The notes: a model not told the origin generated them from the sequence alone. A stretch of 64,000 bases of DNA from Methylorubrum aminovorans (GCF_022179725.1 NZ_BPRC01000015.1:1-64000); one strand, 5' to 3'. Shown: positions 27,386-36,384, counted from the first letter of the stretch. Made by a program: numbers and translations.

Positions 27386-28582
27386 TCAGACCGAGGTGGC
27401 GCGCGACTCGCGACCGAGGCCGTGCTCCGGAATCAGCGTACCGTCCGCAACCACACGGTAATCGTGACCTTTCCATGTCACCGCACCCGAGACGAAGCTC
27501 CAGGTGAAGTTGACGAAGGAGAGGATGTCGCGAATCGGCAACAGCCAGTAGGCGTGGGGCGCGAGCCCGAAGGCGCGCTCGATGCGAAGGCAGAGCCCGA
27601 TGCGGCAGGCGAGCGCCAGGGCGGCCACCGCCAGCGCACCGGTCCCGGCGCCGGGAATCAGCGCGGCGAGCAGCGCCAGCGGGAAAGCGTGGGTGACAAC
27701 CGAGCCGGCATAGCCCTTGGGATCGACGTTGCGGATGGTGCGGTTCCAGCGCAGCTCGTGCCGCCACAGGCCCGACAGTTCGGTATCGACGCAGGCATGC
27801 CCGATGGTCAGGGCGGGGATCGCCACGGTGCCGCCCTCAATGCGCAGGGCTTCGCCGATGGCGTAGTCGTCGGCGAGATCATCCTTGAAGGCGCGGAAGC
27901 CGCCGATGCGGGCGAGCGAGGCCGCCGTCATGGCGATGGTCGAGCCGAAGCAGGGCCGAGCGAGATCGAAGGTGGTACCGAGGATGACATTGGGCACGAA
28001 CTGCACGTCGATGGCGAGCGCCGCGAGTTGGGCGCAGACGCCGCGGTCACCCGGCACGCCGTGATAGAGGCAGGTCACGCCGGAGACGCCCGGTTGCGAC
28101 AGGGCGGCGACGACGCGCTCGAGGTAGTCGGGCCGTACCGACATGTCGCTGTCGGCCAGCACTACGACGTCGTGGGCGATCTTGTCCGACATGTTGATGA
28201 GGTTGGAGACCTTGCGGTTCGAGCCGTGCTGGCTCGCATCCACCACGAGGTCGATCCGTAAGCGCGGATGGGCTTCGCGCAGGCGTTGCACCACACTGAG
28301 CGCCGGGTCGGCGGCGTTCTGGACGCCGAACACGACCTGCAGCGGGCCGGCATAATCCTGGCGGCAGAAGGTTTCGAGGTTCTCGAACAGGTCCGGCTCG
28401 AGGCCGCAGAGCGGCTTGAGGATCGTCACGCTCGGCCGCGGCGCGTCTTTTGCAAGAGGCGGCGAGGCTTGGGCGGCGAAGCGGCCGACGAGAACGGCGG
28501 CGAGCAGGGCATAGACGCAGCCGGCGAGCGCCGTCAGCAGAAGCACGGGTGCGATCCAGGCCGGCAGCTCGTTCAGGTCCAT
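27386..28582 (-). CDS. hpnI: Hopanoid glycosyltransferase HpnI
   Basis: 398 residues from the ATG at 28582. A membrane-bound GT2 (GT21-like, ceramide-glucosyltransferase) enzyme with an N-terminal membrane helix (about 9-32), the LADSDMSV metal-binding DSD at 144-146, DDLADDYAIG, the RWNRT motif corresponding to the family (Q/R)xxRW, and C-terminal membrane helices. HpnI transfers N-acetylglucosamine to bacteriohopanetetrol. It lies between hpnM and hpnJ, both on the same strand. Confidence 0.94.
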   Translation of the reverse strand: MDLNELPAWIAPVLLLTALAGCVYALLAAVLVGRFAAQASPPLAKDAPRPSVTILKPLCGLEPDLFENLETFCRQDYAGPLQVVFGVQNAADPALSVVQRLREAHPRLRIDLVVDASQHGSNRKVSNLINMSDKIAHDVVVLADSDMSVRPDYLERVVAALSQPGVSGVTCLYHGVPGDRGVCAQLAALAIDVQFVPNVILGTTFDLARPCFGSTIAMTAASLARIGGFRAFKDDLADDYAIGEALRIEGGTVAIPALTIGHACVDTELSGLWRHELRWNRTIRNVDPKGYAGSVVTHAFPLALLAALIPGAGTGALAVAALALACRIGLCLRIERAFGLAPHAYWLLPIRDILSFVNFTWSFVSGAVTWKGHDYRVVADGTLIPEHGLGRESRATSV

Positions 28583-28756
28583 GGCGCGGCGTTGCTCGCT
28601 GCTGTCGTGGGTCGGGGGCCGCGGGCGGCGGCCTGAATCGGTCAAGGCCCGGATGCCGCCCCAACCGGGTCGCGGTCGGCTCCGGGCCTTTGTCCTGACG
28701 GTCGCGTTGCCGCCGAATCGGTCGGCGCTTCCGCGGGAGGGCTAGCTTCTAAGCCC

Positions 28757-29377
28757 CTACTCTCGGGGCGAGACTTTGGCGGCGAGCATTCCGTCGGTGC
28801 GTTCGCGCATAAATTTCAACAGGCCGTCGGCGCCGCCCTTGAGAGGATCGGAGAAGCTCGCCCGCATCGAGGCGACTTCACTGACATTGCCGTTGAGCAG
28901 CACGTCCTGCACCCGGTTGCTCGCGTTGACGACGTAATCGACGTCCGACTCGTCGCCGTCCTTGTTCGAGACGCGGGTGAAGACCACGCGGTTGGGACCG
29001 CGCGCCTCGCTCTGCGGCTTGACCTCGAACTTGCCGCCGGCCGCCTGCGAGAGGCGGTTGGCGTAGAGCGTGACGAAATACTTGCCGAAGGTCTCGGTCA
29101 GCGCGTCCTGCTGTTCGGGCTTGAACGTCTTCCACTTCGGGCCGACGGCGGTGCGCACCATGGCGGGCGTGTCGAAGGTCGCCGCCAGGGTGTCCCCGAC
29201 GATGGCCAGCCGGCTCTTGAGGTCGCCCGCGCCGTTCTTCAGAGCCTCTTCGAACTTGGCGTAGAGACGCTTGATCGGCTCGACCGCCGGATCCTCGGCG
29301 GCACGGACGATCTGCGGCGCCCCCGCAGCGGCGAGGACCGCGGCGGCGGCGAGGAGGGTGCGGCGGTTCAGGCGCAC
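28757..29377 (-). CDS. hpnM: Hopanoid-associated periplasmic protein HpnM (MlaC/Ttg2D-like)
   Basis: 206 residues from a GTG at 29377 that overlaps the end of hpnL by ten bases; the upstream frame is hpnL read out of phase. A Tat-like signal peptide (RLNRRTLLAAAAVLAAAG, cleaved after IVRA) exports it. The body is an MlaC/toluene-tolerance-like lipid-binding domain, with YAKFEEALKNG and FGKYFVTLYANRLSQ as family-like segments. MlaC proteins ferry phospholipids across the periplasm; HpnM presumably handles hopanoids or helps HpnN, but this is inferred from family and context. Confidence 0.9.
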   Translation of the reverse strand: MRLNRRTLLAAAAVLAAAGAPQIVRAAEDPAVEPIKRLYAKFEEALKNGAGDLKSRLAIVGDTLAATFDTPAMVRTAVGPKWKTFKPEQQDALTETFGKYFVTLYANRLSQAAGGKFEVKPQSEARGPNRVVFTRVSNKDGDESDVDYVVNASNRVQDVLLNGNVSEVASMRASFSDPLKGGADGLLKFMRERTDGMLAAKVSPRE

Positions 29378-30501
29378 TTCTGGAGCGCTCCAGCTTCGTT
29401 GTCGGGGGAGAGGGTGGCCGGATTCCGGGCGGCGGGAAAGCCGTAGGCGGGAGCCAGGGGAGCGGGCGCGAGGCGGCGGCCGAGCCGTGCCCGGATCGCA
29501 CCGAGTCCCTCGCGGACGGCGTCGGCGCCAGCGGGCTCGGTCGACACCGCGGTCTTGCGCTCCATCAGGTTCCACAGGGCGAGGCTCGGCAGGCCGACGG
29601 CGAGGTCGGCGACGCGCTTGACCAGAGACAGAGCAAGTGCGGCTTCCGGCGGGATGCCGAACAGGGCGCCCAGCGCGATCAGTCCGCCTTCCTGGGCGCC
29701 GATGGCGCCGGGCACGACGAAGGCGGCGCCGCGCACGGCCTGAGCGAGGCTCTCGATCACCAGGGCATCGACGAAGCTGATGGAATAGCCCATGGCGTTC
29801 AGCGCGATCCACACCTCGACGGTGCCGACGACCCAGCCGACGAGGTGGATCAGCAGCGCCGCGCCGACGCGGGCGCGGTTGCCGTAGAGCCGGCGCAGGT
29901 TTTGGTAGAGCACGTCGATCGCGCCGAGCGCCCGCCACTCGCGGCCGGCAGCGAAGCGGCTGAGCGCCGCCTCGATCAGGCGGTGACCGCTGCGGCGCTG
30001 GACGACGTAGAAGGCGGCGAGCGCCGGGATGGCAAGCAGCACGCCGCCCGCGACGGTGCGGACCAGCGGCCCGTCACCGGTGATCTGCATCAGCAGGAGG
30101 AGGCCGGCGATGGTGAAGACGAGCTGCGTGACCGCCTGGGTCATCAGGTCGACGAACATGCTGGCGCCGGCCATGCCGCCGGGCGTGCCGCGGCGGGTGA
30201 GCAGGCGCGCGCCGATGAAGTCGCCCCCGACCTGCGCCACCGGCAGCAGCGTGTTGATGCCCTCGCGCACGAAGCGCAGCGAGATGCAGTCACGCAGGGT
30301 CGGCCCGGCGCCGCGGGGGAACACCGTGTGCCAGCCGAAACCAGCCCAGGCGACGGCGGCGAAGCGGGCCAGCACGACGGCGAGCGTTCCCCAGCCCGCG
30401 CTGACGACGGCGGCCGTGACATCGGACACGCCGGAAGACAGGAACAGCGCGAGCGCCGTGCCTAGTCCCACGATCGATGCCAGTGTTGTGAGACGCTTCA
30501 T
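29368..30501 (-). CDS. hpnL: Hopanoid-associated membrane protein HpnL
   Basis: 377 residues from the ATG at 30501. A polytopic inner-membrane protein of the UPF0104/lysylphosphatidylglycerol-synthase-transmembrane type (about eight hydrophobic helices from residue 4 to 330), with PGAIGAQEGGLIALG as the family-like motif. The function of HpnL is unknown; it always travels with hopanoid genes. First gene of the L-M-I-J-K run, overlapping hpnM, with its promoter in the 211-bp gap shared with the amidinotransferase gene. Confidence 0.9.
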   Translation of the reverse strand: MKRLTTLASIVGLGTALALFLSSGVSDVTAAVVSAGWGTLAVVLARFAAVAWAGFGWHTVFPRGAGPTLRDCISLRFVREGINTLLPVAQVGGDFIGARLLTRRGTPGGMAGASMFVDLMTQAVTQLVFTIAGLLLLMQITGDGPLVRTVAGGVLLAIPALAAFYVVQRRSGHRLIEAALSRFAAGREWRALGAIDVLYQNLRRLYGNRARVGAALLIHLVGWVVGTVEVWIALNAMGYSISFVDALVIESLAQAVRGAAFVVPGAIGAQEGGLIALGALFGIPPEAALALSLVKRVADLAVGLPSLALWNLMERKTAVSTEPAGADAVREGLGAIRARLGRRLAPAPLAPAYGFPAARNPATLSPDNEAGALQKCA

Positions 30502-30712
30502 CAGCCTCTTTCGAGTGATCGCCAAGGCTTGTGTTGTCGAAATCCCACCCGAAGCGACCATCGAAGCTTAGCCGGTGGCGGGAAGCGTTCCGGCAGGTTG
30601 CAGCTTTGCCCAGCCCTGTCTATCACCCGATTGACACACCGGGGAGCAAAGCGGCGCCCGCGGTGGACGCTGGCGACGATTGTCGCGCGATGCCGCTTCT
30701 AGGGAGCCTCAA

Positions 30713-31906
30713 ATGGATCGCGAGCCGCAGATCACGGCGGATTCCGCCCTGATCGACGACGCCTCGGCGAACGGTTTTTCGCAGGGCTACGAGGGCCGCC
30801 ACGCGTTGGAAGGCCGCTCGCCCGCCACCCGCAGCCCGGTGATGGCCTGGAACGAGTGGGATCCGCTGGAGGAGGTGATCGTCGGTTCGCTCGACGGCGC
30901 CACGATCCCGACCCATCACCTCACCGTGATCTTCAACCTGCCGCGGGCGGCCCAGCCGTTCTACCGCTTCGCCTCCGGCTGGAAGTATCCGAAGTTCATG
31001 AAGAAGCTGGCTCAGCAGGAGCTGGACAACTTCATCTCGATCCTGGCCGGCGAGGGCGTGAAGGTGCGCCGTCCCGATCCGGTCGACTTCTCGAAGAAGT
31101 TCAAGGCGCCGCGCTGGACCTCGCGCGGCTTCTGCGTCGCCTGCCCGCGCGACCCGTACCTCGTGATCGGTGACGAGATCATCGAGAGCCCGATGTGCTG
31201 GCGCTCGCGCTACTTCGAGGGCGACGCCTACCGCTCGCTGTTCAAGGAATACTTCCGCGCCGGCGCGCGCTGGACCTCGGCGCCGCGCCCGCAGCTCACC
31301 GACGACCTCTACAACTACGACTACCGGGTGCCGAACCTGAAGGCCGGCGAGCCGATGCAGTTCACGGTCAACGAGTTCGAGCCGGTCTTCGACGCCGCCG
31401 ACTTCGTGCGCTGCGGCCGCGACCTGTTCGTGACCCGCTCGAACGTGACGAACCTGATGGGCATCGAGTGGCTGCGCCGCCATCTCGGCCCGGGCTTCCG
31501 CATCCACGAGATCGAGAGCCGCTGCCCGCAGCCGATGCACATCGATTCGTCGTTCATGCCGCTGGCGCCGGGCAAGGTGCTGGTCAACCCCGATTACATC
31601 GACGTCGAGAAGCTCCCGGCGGTGCTCAAGAAGTGGGACGTGCTGATCGCGCCGCGCCCCGACCCGGTCTCGGGTTTCATGAGCAAGATCTCGATGTGCT
31701 CGCCCTGGACCTCGATCAACGTGCTCGCCATCGACGAGAAGAAGATCGTCGTCGATCAGAGCCAGCCGACCCTGATCAAGGCCCTGAAGGATTGGGGCTT
31801 CGATCCGATCCCGGCCCCGTTCCTGTCCTACGGCCCGTTCGGCGGCTCGTTCCACTGCGCCACGCTCGACGTGCGCCGCCGCGGCGTGCTGAAGTCGTAC
31901 TTCTGA
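30713..31906 (+). CDS. Glycine/inosamine-type amidinotransferase, candidate hopanoid guanidinylase
   Basis: 397 residues from the ATG at 30713. It belongs to the AGAT/StrB1 amidinotransferase family, which moves the amidino group of arginine to an amine to form a guanidine. The catalytic triad is intact: Asp227 (FDAADFVRCGRD), His276 (MHIDSSF) and Cys382 (GGSFHCATLDVRRRG), with the typical VTNLMGIEWLRRHL between. No signal peptide, so cytosolic. It is divergent from hpnL, sharing a 211-bp promoter region. Given that HpnI-HpnK-HpnJ create an amino sugar or cyclitol amine and that guanidine-bearing cyclitol hopanoids occur in Methylobacterium, the amine acceptor is probably a hopanoid. Glycine (creatine-type) or a soluble aminocyclitol remain alternatives. 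Confidence 0.93.
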   Translation: MDREPQITADSALIDDASANGFSQGYEGRHALEGRSPATRSPVMAWNEWDPLEEVIVGSLDGATIPTHHLTVIFNLPRAAQPFYRFASGWKYPKFMKKLAQQELDNFISILAGEGVKVRRPDPVDFSKKFKAPRWTSRGFCVACPRDPYLVIGDEIIESPMCWRSRYFEGDAYRSLFKEYFRAGARWTSAPRPQLTDDLYNYDYRVPNLKAGEPMQFTVNEFEPVFDAADFVRCGRDLFVTRSNVTNLMGIEWLRRHLGPGFRIHEIESRCPQPMHIDSSFMPLAPGKVLVNPDYIDVEKLPAVLKKWDVLIAPRPDPVSGFMSKISMCSPWTSINVLAIDEKKIVVDQSQPTLIKALKDWGFDPIPAPFLSYGPFGGSFHCATLDVRRRGVLKSYF

Positions 31907-32004
31907 GCGATCGCCTCGCCCGCGGGGTGGGGCTTTCATCGACCGGAGCCCGCCGCGAACGCCTCGCGACGGGCTTCTTCATGTTCGGTCGCCGTCGTGC
32001 TCCC

Positions 32005-32082
32005 GGCTTGTTTCGGCTCCGCCTCAGGATGACGGCCTGGATCAACCGCCCCGTCATCGCGAGCGTCGGCGAAGTGATCCAG
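32005..32082. repeat. Palindromic dispersed repeat, family R1, copy 2
   Basis: Contains both R1 arms in outward order: the complement of CCGTCATCCTGAGGCGGAGC... (32005-32035) and CCGTCATCGCGAGCGTCGGC... (32051-32082), with a GACGG/CCGTC pair joining them. It lies between the amidinotransferase stop and a convergent small gene. Confidence 0.7.
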
Positions 32083-32140
32083 AAGCGCAACGTTTCAGGG
32101 TAAGCTGCTTGGTTAGAAGAGTTTTACCCGCAGGCGCGGA

Positions 32141-32353
32141 TCACTCGCCCAGCAGCTGGTCCGGCACCCGCGTCGCCCGCCGATAGGTCGTCCGCGCCAG
32201 CACCAGAGCGCCGCCGTATTGCAGAAACCCGTTCTCGGCGAGCCCGTCCGGTGCCAGATGAGCCTGGAGCGCGAGGCGGGTCAGCGCATTGAGCGCGATG
32301 ACGGCAAGGCAGAAGACGGCGGATGCGAGTGCGGCGGCGACGAAATCGGGCAT
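32141..32353 (-). CDS. Small membrane protein, unknown
   Basis: 70 residues with one hydrophobic helix near the N-terminus (about 3-24, VAAALASAVFCLAVIALNAL) and a short basic tail. GGGAGG about eight bases before the ATG supports translation. No recognised domain; a single-pass inner-membrane protein is likely. It follows the GST gene on the same strand by 68 bases and could be cotranscribed. Confidence 0.6.
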   Translation of the reverse strand: MPDFVAAALASAVFCLAVIALNALTRLALQAHLAPDGLAENGFLQYGGALVLARTTYRRATRVPDQLLGE

Positions 32354-32421
32354 GACGGGCCTCCCGGATGGGACAGCCCAAGCTTAGCAAGGGCCGAGCC
32401 AGCCGGAAGACCCCCGATGGG

Positions 32422-33033
32422 CTAACCCACCGGCGGGCGCGTGGCCACCATGGCGGGCCGCTCCCCGAAGCGGGCGAACCACGCGGCGAGCTTCGGCGCG
32501 TCGTCGCGCCAGGCGATGTCGGAGAAGCGCAGGTCGAGGTAGCCGAGCGCGCAGGCGAGCGCGATGGTGCCGATATCGACACGCTCATCCAAGCTTTCGG
32601 CATGCTCCTCGAACCATGCCAGCGCGCTCTCGATCTTGGCGGTCTGGCCCTCGATCCAGGCGGCCGAGCGCTCGGATTCCGGCCGCGCGGTCAACTCGTA
32701 GCGGATCAGCAGGGCGGCATCGAGCACGCCGTCGGCGGTGGATTGCTCGTTGAGAGCCCGCCAGCGTGCGGCCCCCTCGGCCGGAAACAGGCGCCCGCCG
32801 CCCAGCACGTCGAGATACTCGCAGATCACCCGGCTGTCGGCCAGGCTCTCGCCGTCGTCGAGGATCAGGGTCGGCACCTGGGCGAGCGGGTGCTGCGCCA
32901 GCACCGAGCGGTCGCGCTTGACCGGGTGGACGGCGCTCGGCAGCAACTCCAGCCGCTCGGCCAGGCCGAGTTCGTGGGCGACCACCATCACCTTCCGCAC
33001 GAAGGGCGAGCTGTGCGAGTGGAACAGCTTCAT
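32422..33033 (-). CDS. Glutathione S-transferase
   Basis: 203 residues from the ATG at 33033 (another, nine bases upstream, is possible). The N-terminal thioredoxin-like domain has FHSHSSPFVRKV with Ser8/Ser9 near the catalytic position, the cis-proline in LAQVPTLIL and the glutathione-binding LADSRVICEYL. The helical C-terminal domain covers residues about 85-200. Catalytic type and substrate cannot be fixed; it resembles the YibF-like group. Distinct from the cysteine-type GST at the start of the window. Confidence 0.88.
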   Translation of the reverse strand: MKLFHSHSSPFVRKVMVVAHELGLAERLELLPSAVHPVKRDRSVLAQHPLAQVPTLILDDGESLADSRVICEYLDVLGGGRLFPAEGAARWRALNEQSTADGVLDAALLIRYELTARPESERSAAWIEGQTAKIESALAWFEEHAESLDERVDIGTIALACALGYLDLRFSDIAWRDDAPKLAAWFARFGERPAMVATRPPVG

Positions 33034-33076
33034 CGGCGTCAAACAATCCTTTGCGGTTTCGAACGGGATGCGGTGC

Positions 33077-34219
33077 TCAGCGCTGCACGGCGGCCGGCGT
33101 TGCCGGCACCTTCGGCGTCTCGACGCCGAGGCGCTTCACCGGCCAGCCGTCGCCCCAGCGGCGCATGTCGCTGAAGGCGGGGTCGTTCTTCAGGCTCTGG
33201 GCGTCCTTGCCGGCGAAGGCGGCAGTCGCCGCCATGTCGAAGGTGCGCCAGAAGGCGAGGAAATCGAGGCTGTCGGCGCGGGCGTTGTTGATCTGCGAGA
33301 CCAGCGTCGTCTGCTCGCCCGAGAGCGCCATGTCGGCCGACCAGCGGAAGGGCGGCGGCTTCTCGCCCGGCGGATCGGGCGGCAGCTTGATCGCCCCGCT
33401 GTCGTAGGCGGTATCGAGCCCAGCGGGCGAGGCCAGCGTCGCGGTCAGCGCCGGGAAGCCGTGATCGTCGGAGAGCGCCCGCACGAACAGCTTGCGCTCC
33501 GGCGGCACGGTATGGGCGTCGCGCAGGATGCGGCGGGCGGCGGCGTCGGCGGCGCGGGCATCCCGGTCGCCGATCACCGTCACGAGCAGGGTCTTGGGCG
33601 ACATGCCGTCGAGATCGCCGAGCGGGATGCCGCGGGACTTGGCGTCCCGGGCGATGCCGCCGGGCATCACGACGTAGACGAGCTTGGGCGCCGGCAGGCC
33701 CTCCTGCCCGGCTTCCGCCGCGAGGTGGGCGGCGAGCGGCGCGCCGGCCAGATGGCCGATCAGGGCAAGGCGGCCGGTATCCGGCTTCGCGTCGGCATCG
33801 CTCGCCAGTTCGGCGAACGCGGATTTGAGCAGGCGTGCGGCGATGGCCGGCGCGTCGGAGGGCCGGGTGCGGTTCACCTCCTGGAAGCGCGGGAACAACA
33901 CGAGCCAGCCGTGGCGGGCGAGGTGGTCGATCCAGGCGCCGTAGGCCTGCGGGTTCGGCGCGCCCCAGGCGTGCAGGAACACCGCCACCGGCCGTCCGCC
34001 CTCGGGCGCCGGACCCGCCTTGTAGAAGGCGTACGTTGCCGAACTGGCCTTGCCGACCGCGCGCTTGGTGATCGTGGCGGCCTTGTCACCGACGCCCCCC
34101 GGTCCCTCCGTCGGCTGGGCCGGTGGCGCGGCGGCGAGGGCCGGTCCGGCGACGGACAGGGCGGCCAGCAGGCCCAGGGCGGGCCAAGGCAGGGCAGCGA
34201 GTCCGGACTTCAGGCGCAT
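33077..34219 (-). CDS. Secreted alpha/beta-hydrolase-like protein lacking the nucleophile
   Basis: 380 residues from the ATG at 34219. A signal peptide (about 1-30, ending GPALAA) sends it to the periplasm. An alpha/beta-hydrolase fold is suggested by VAVFLHAWGAPN (oxyanion-hole strand), the LALIGHLAGAPLAAH elbow and DDHGFPALT (candidate His). The nucleophile position in G-x-S-x-G is leucine (Leu157), so ordinary serine hydrolysis is not expected. The C-terminal 110 residues, rich in Asp and Trp, are not recognised. It may be a binding protein or pseudoenzyme. Confidence 0.75.
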   Translation of the reverse strand: MRLKSGLAALPWPALGLLAALSVAGPALAAAPPAQPTEGPGGVGDKAATITKRAVGKASSATYAFYKAGPAPEGGRPVAVFLHAWGAPNPQAYGAWIDHLARHGWLVLFPRFQEVNRTRPSDAPAIAARLLKSAFAELASDADAKPDTGRLALIGHLAGAPLAAHLAAEAGQEGLPAPKLVYVVMPGGIARDAKSRGIPLGDLDGMSPKTLLVTVIGDRDARAADAAARRILRDAHTVPPERKLFVRALSDDHGFPALTATLASPAGLDTAYDSGAIKLPPDPPGEKPPPFRWSADMALSGEQTTLVSQINNARADSLDFLAFWRTFDMAATAAFAGKDAQSLKNDPAFSDMRRWGDGWPVKRLGVETPKVPATPAAVQR

Positions 34220-34343
34220 CAGTCTCTCGACGATCGGCGAAAATCTGTGCCGGACCCACCCGCTCACGCGGAATTCAGGACTCGGCCGCGCCTGAATAGC
34301 AGATTCCGGCGCGGTGGCGACGCCGGACGGGCAACGGTCCGCG

Positions 34344-34565
34344 CTATTCGCGTTGCTTCACCCGGCGGCACTCGGTCTTGAGGTAGCTCGTCTTGCCGAC
34401 CTCGTCGCGCAGATCGGTGCGGGCGATGATCTCCTGCCAGCCGCTGGTGCAGCCGAGTTCATTCGCGACGCGCACCTTGCGCACCTCGCTCGCCCGCTCG
34501 TCGGTGCAATCCGGCTGCGGGATGGCGTTGGCGCAGACGAGCACGACGGCGATGAAGGCGTTCAT
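34344..34565 (-). CDS. Small secreted cysteine-containing protein
   Basis: 73 residues. A short hydrophobic N-terminus (MNAFIAVVLVCANAIP) looks like a signal peptide. The rest is charged and has three cysteines (CTDERAS, LGCTSGWQ, TECRRV), one or two pairs of which could form disulphides in the periplasm. GGGAG before the ATG. Family not recognised. It precedes the pseudo-hydrolase gene on the same strand at 124 bases. Confidence 0.65.
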   Translation of the reverse strand: MNAFIAVVLVCANAIPQPDCTDERASEVRKVRVANELGCTSGWQEIIARTDLRDEVGKTSYLKTECRRVKQRE

Positions 34566-34661
34566 GGCGAATCTCCCGGGTTTTCTTGTCGGTTTTGCCT
34601 GCTCGGCGGCGGCCGGGAGCTTACGCGCGATGTCGTCATCGGGTTGCGCCGATCGGGCGCG

Positions 34662-35510
34662 TCATCCCAGCTCGACGATAAGGTCGCTGCGAAACGTCTT
34701 TCCTTCCACGGGGTTGGCGAGCCAGCGGGTGCGTCCGATCCGCATGTCGTGCCCGGCATGGAAGTGGCCCGAGATCCAGAGATCGGGGCGGTCCGCGTCG
34801 GGGAGATCGTCGAGGACGGTGGTGGCGTAGAAGGCTGGCACCCACCAAGGCACGCCGGGCGCGTTGCGGAACGCGTCCGCGGCGCGCGGGCTCGCAGGAT
34901 GGTGCGTGACCGCGACCGTCGGGCCCTCGTGCGGCCGGGCCAGGGCTTCGAGCAGCGCCGCCTTCTCTCGGGCATGCGCCTCCATCGCGTCCGCGGGCGA
35001 CCAGGGCGCACCGTCGGCGCGGCGGATCGAGCCGCGGTACTCTCGCGAGCCGGTGACCGGGTCGGTCATCCGCGCGGCGGCGAAGGCGACCGGATCGTCC
35101 GGCCGGTCGGGCGTGTCCTCGGTGAGCCAGCGCCCGGCGAGCGACCAGTCGCTCCACAAGGTCGTGCCGACGAACCGCACACCGCCGATCACGACGGCCT
35201 GCCCGCCCTGGAGCAGGTGGATGCGGGCTCCCAGCCCGTTCAGCCGGGCGACCTCGCGCTCGAGCGCGGCGAGGAGTTCGGGCGCGCTGCGCCCGTCGCC
35301 GGTCGGGGCGTAGTGCTCGTGGTTGCCCGGCACCAGCACCACCGGCCGCCCGCCCGCGAGGGCCCGCACCGTGGCGAGCCCGGCCTCGGGCTGGCCCTCG
35401 TGCAGGTCGCCGGCGCAGACGAGCACGTCGAAGGGGGACGAAGGCGGCGGGATCATTTCCGGGCGCCGCCGTTCGAGATGCAGGTCGGAGAGGGGGAAGA
35501 GGCGCAGCAC
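34662..35510 (-). CDS. Metallophosphoesterase
   Basis: 282 residues from the GTG at 35510, which begins VLRLFPLSDLHLE as expected; the frame extends to 35591 but would overlap the upstream gene. Calcineurin-like motifs are complete: DLHLE, CAGDLHEG, PGNHEHY, VTHHPAS and ISGHFHAGHD. It binds two metal ions and hydrolyses phosphoesters; the substrate is unknown. It follows the cation-transporter gene by 35 bases, so they likely form an operon. Confidence 0.86.
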   Translation of the reverse strand: MLRLFPLSDLHLERRRPEMIPPPSSPFDVLVCAGDLHEGQPEAGLATVRALAGGRPVVLVPGNHEHYAPTGDGRSAPELLAALEREVARLNGLGARIHLLQGGQAVVIGGVRFVGTTLWSDWSLAGRWLTEDTPDRPDDPVAFAAARMTDPVTGSREYRGSIRRADGAPWSPADAMEAHAREKAALLEALARPHEGPTVAVTHHPASPRAADAFRNAPGVPWWVPAFYATTVLDDLPDADRPDLWISGHFHAGHDMRIGRTRWLANPVEGKTFRSDLIVELG

Positions 35511-35545
35511 GGGGTCCGCAGGGTCGAAGGAAAGGGGAAGAAGGC

Positions 35546-36166
35546 TCAGGCACGGGCCTGCGACGCGGCTTCCTCGGCCGCGGCCCGCCATTCCCGGCGG
35601 GCGGCCTTGAGCACGTCGAAGGCGGAATCGGCGTTGAGGACGGCGATGCCGGCCGCCGCCACGAGATCCGGCCAGGGCGAGAGCGTCACCGCGGTGACGA
35701 GGCCGGCGACGATGATCGCCACGTTGGCGGCGACGTCGTTGCGGGCGGAGAGATAGGCGGCCCGCGTCAGGCTGCCGTGGCCGTCGCGGTGGCGGGCGAG
35801 CATCAGCGCGCAGGCGAGGTTGACCCCCAGCGCGCCGAGGCCGGTCAGCGTCAGCGGCACCGGGGCCGGTGCGGTGAAATCCGCAAACTTCTCGTAGGCC
35901 GCCCAGGCCGTGGCGAGGCCCGGCACCAGCAGGATGCCGGCGAGCAGGGTGCCGAGCCGCGCCCGGTTACGCACGCTCCAGCCGAGGCCGGCGAAGATCA
36001 GAAGGTTGATCGCCGCGTCCTCGAGAAAATCGAGGCTGTCGGCAATCAATGCCACCGAGCCGATGGCGAGTGCCGCCGCGATCTCGATGCCGAAATAGCT
36101 CAGATTCAGCGCCGCCACGCGGGCGACGACCGGGCGCAGGCCCGGCGAGGGCGTCAGACGAGGCAC
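35546..36166 (-). CDS. Cation transporter, CDF-like, compact
   Basis: 206 residues from the GTG at 36166; an ATG at 36343 would add 59 residues that overlap the MaoC promoter region and lack homology. About six membrane helices, with ADSLDFLEDAAIN carrying the D-x3-D pair expected in helix 2 of cation diffusion facilitators, and SARNDVAANVA in helix 5 where the family has H/D-x3-D (here Asn-Asp). There is no cytoplasmic C-terminal domain. Divalent metal efflux is probable but the altered helix-5 site weakens the call. Confidence 0.75.
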   Translation of the reverse strand: MPRLTPSPGLRPVVARVAALNLSYFGIEIAAALAIGSVALIADSLDFLEDAAINLLIFAGLGWSVRNRARLGTLLAGILLVPGLATAWAAYEKFADFTAPAPVPLTLTGLGALGVNLACALMLARHRDGHGSLTRAAYLSARNDVAANVAIIVAGLVTAVTLSPWPDLVAAAGIAVLNADSAFDVLKAARREWRAAAEEAASQARA

Positions 36167-36384
36167 CGAGGGGTTCCCGAAGGTGGAGCGCGCCGGTGAT
36201 TGCCCGAAGCGCCGGGCGCTGTCGAGAACACTTCCGAAAGCCCTTCCAAGAGCCCTTACCCCCGCAACCCCGCTCGGCCTTTTGTCCGTCTGGATTTGCG
36301 CGCGCGGCTGTGCAAGGCGAAGGGATTGCCAAAGGATAGCCAAGCCGCCCGTCGAGCGGCTTTCCGGACCGGGAGGCCTTGAGA

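Noticed and set aside
28757-29938. Longer version of hpnM starting at 29938
   Set aside because: The extra N-terminal part is hpnL read out of phase; the signal peptide begins right at the GTG at 29377.
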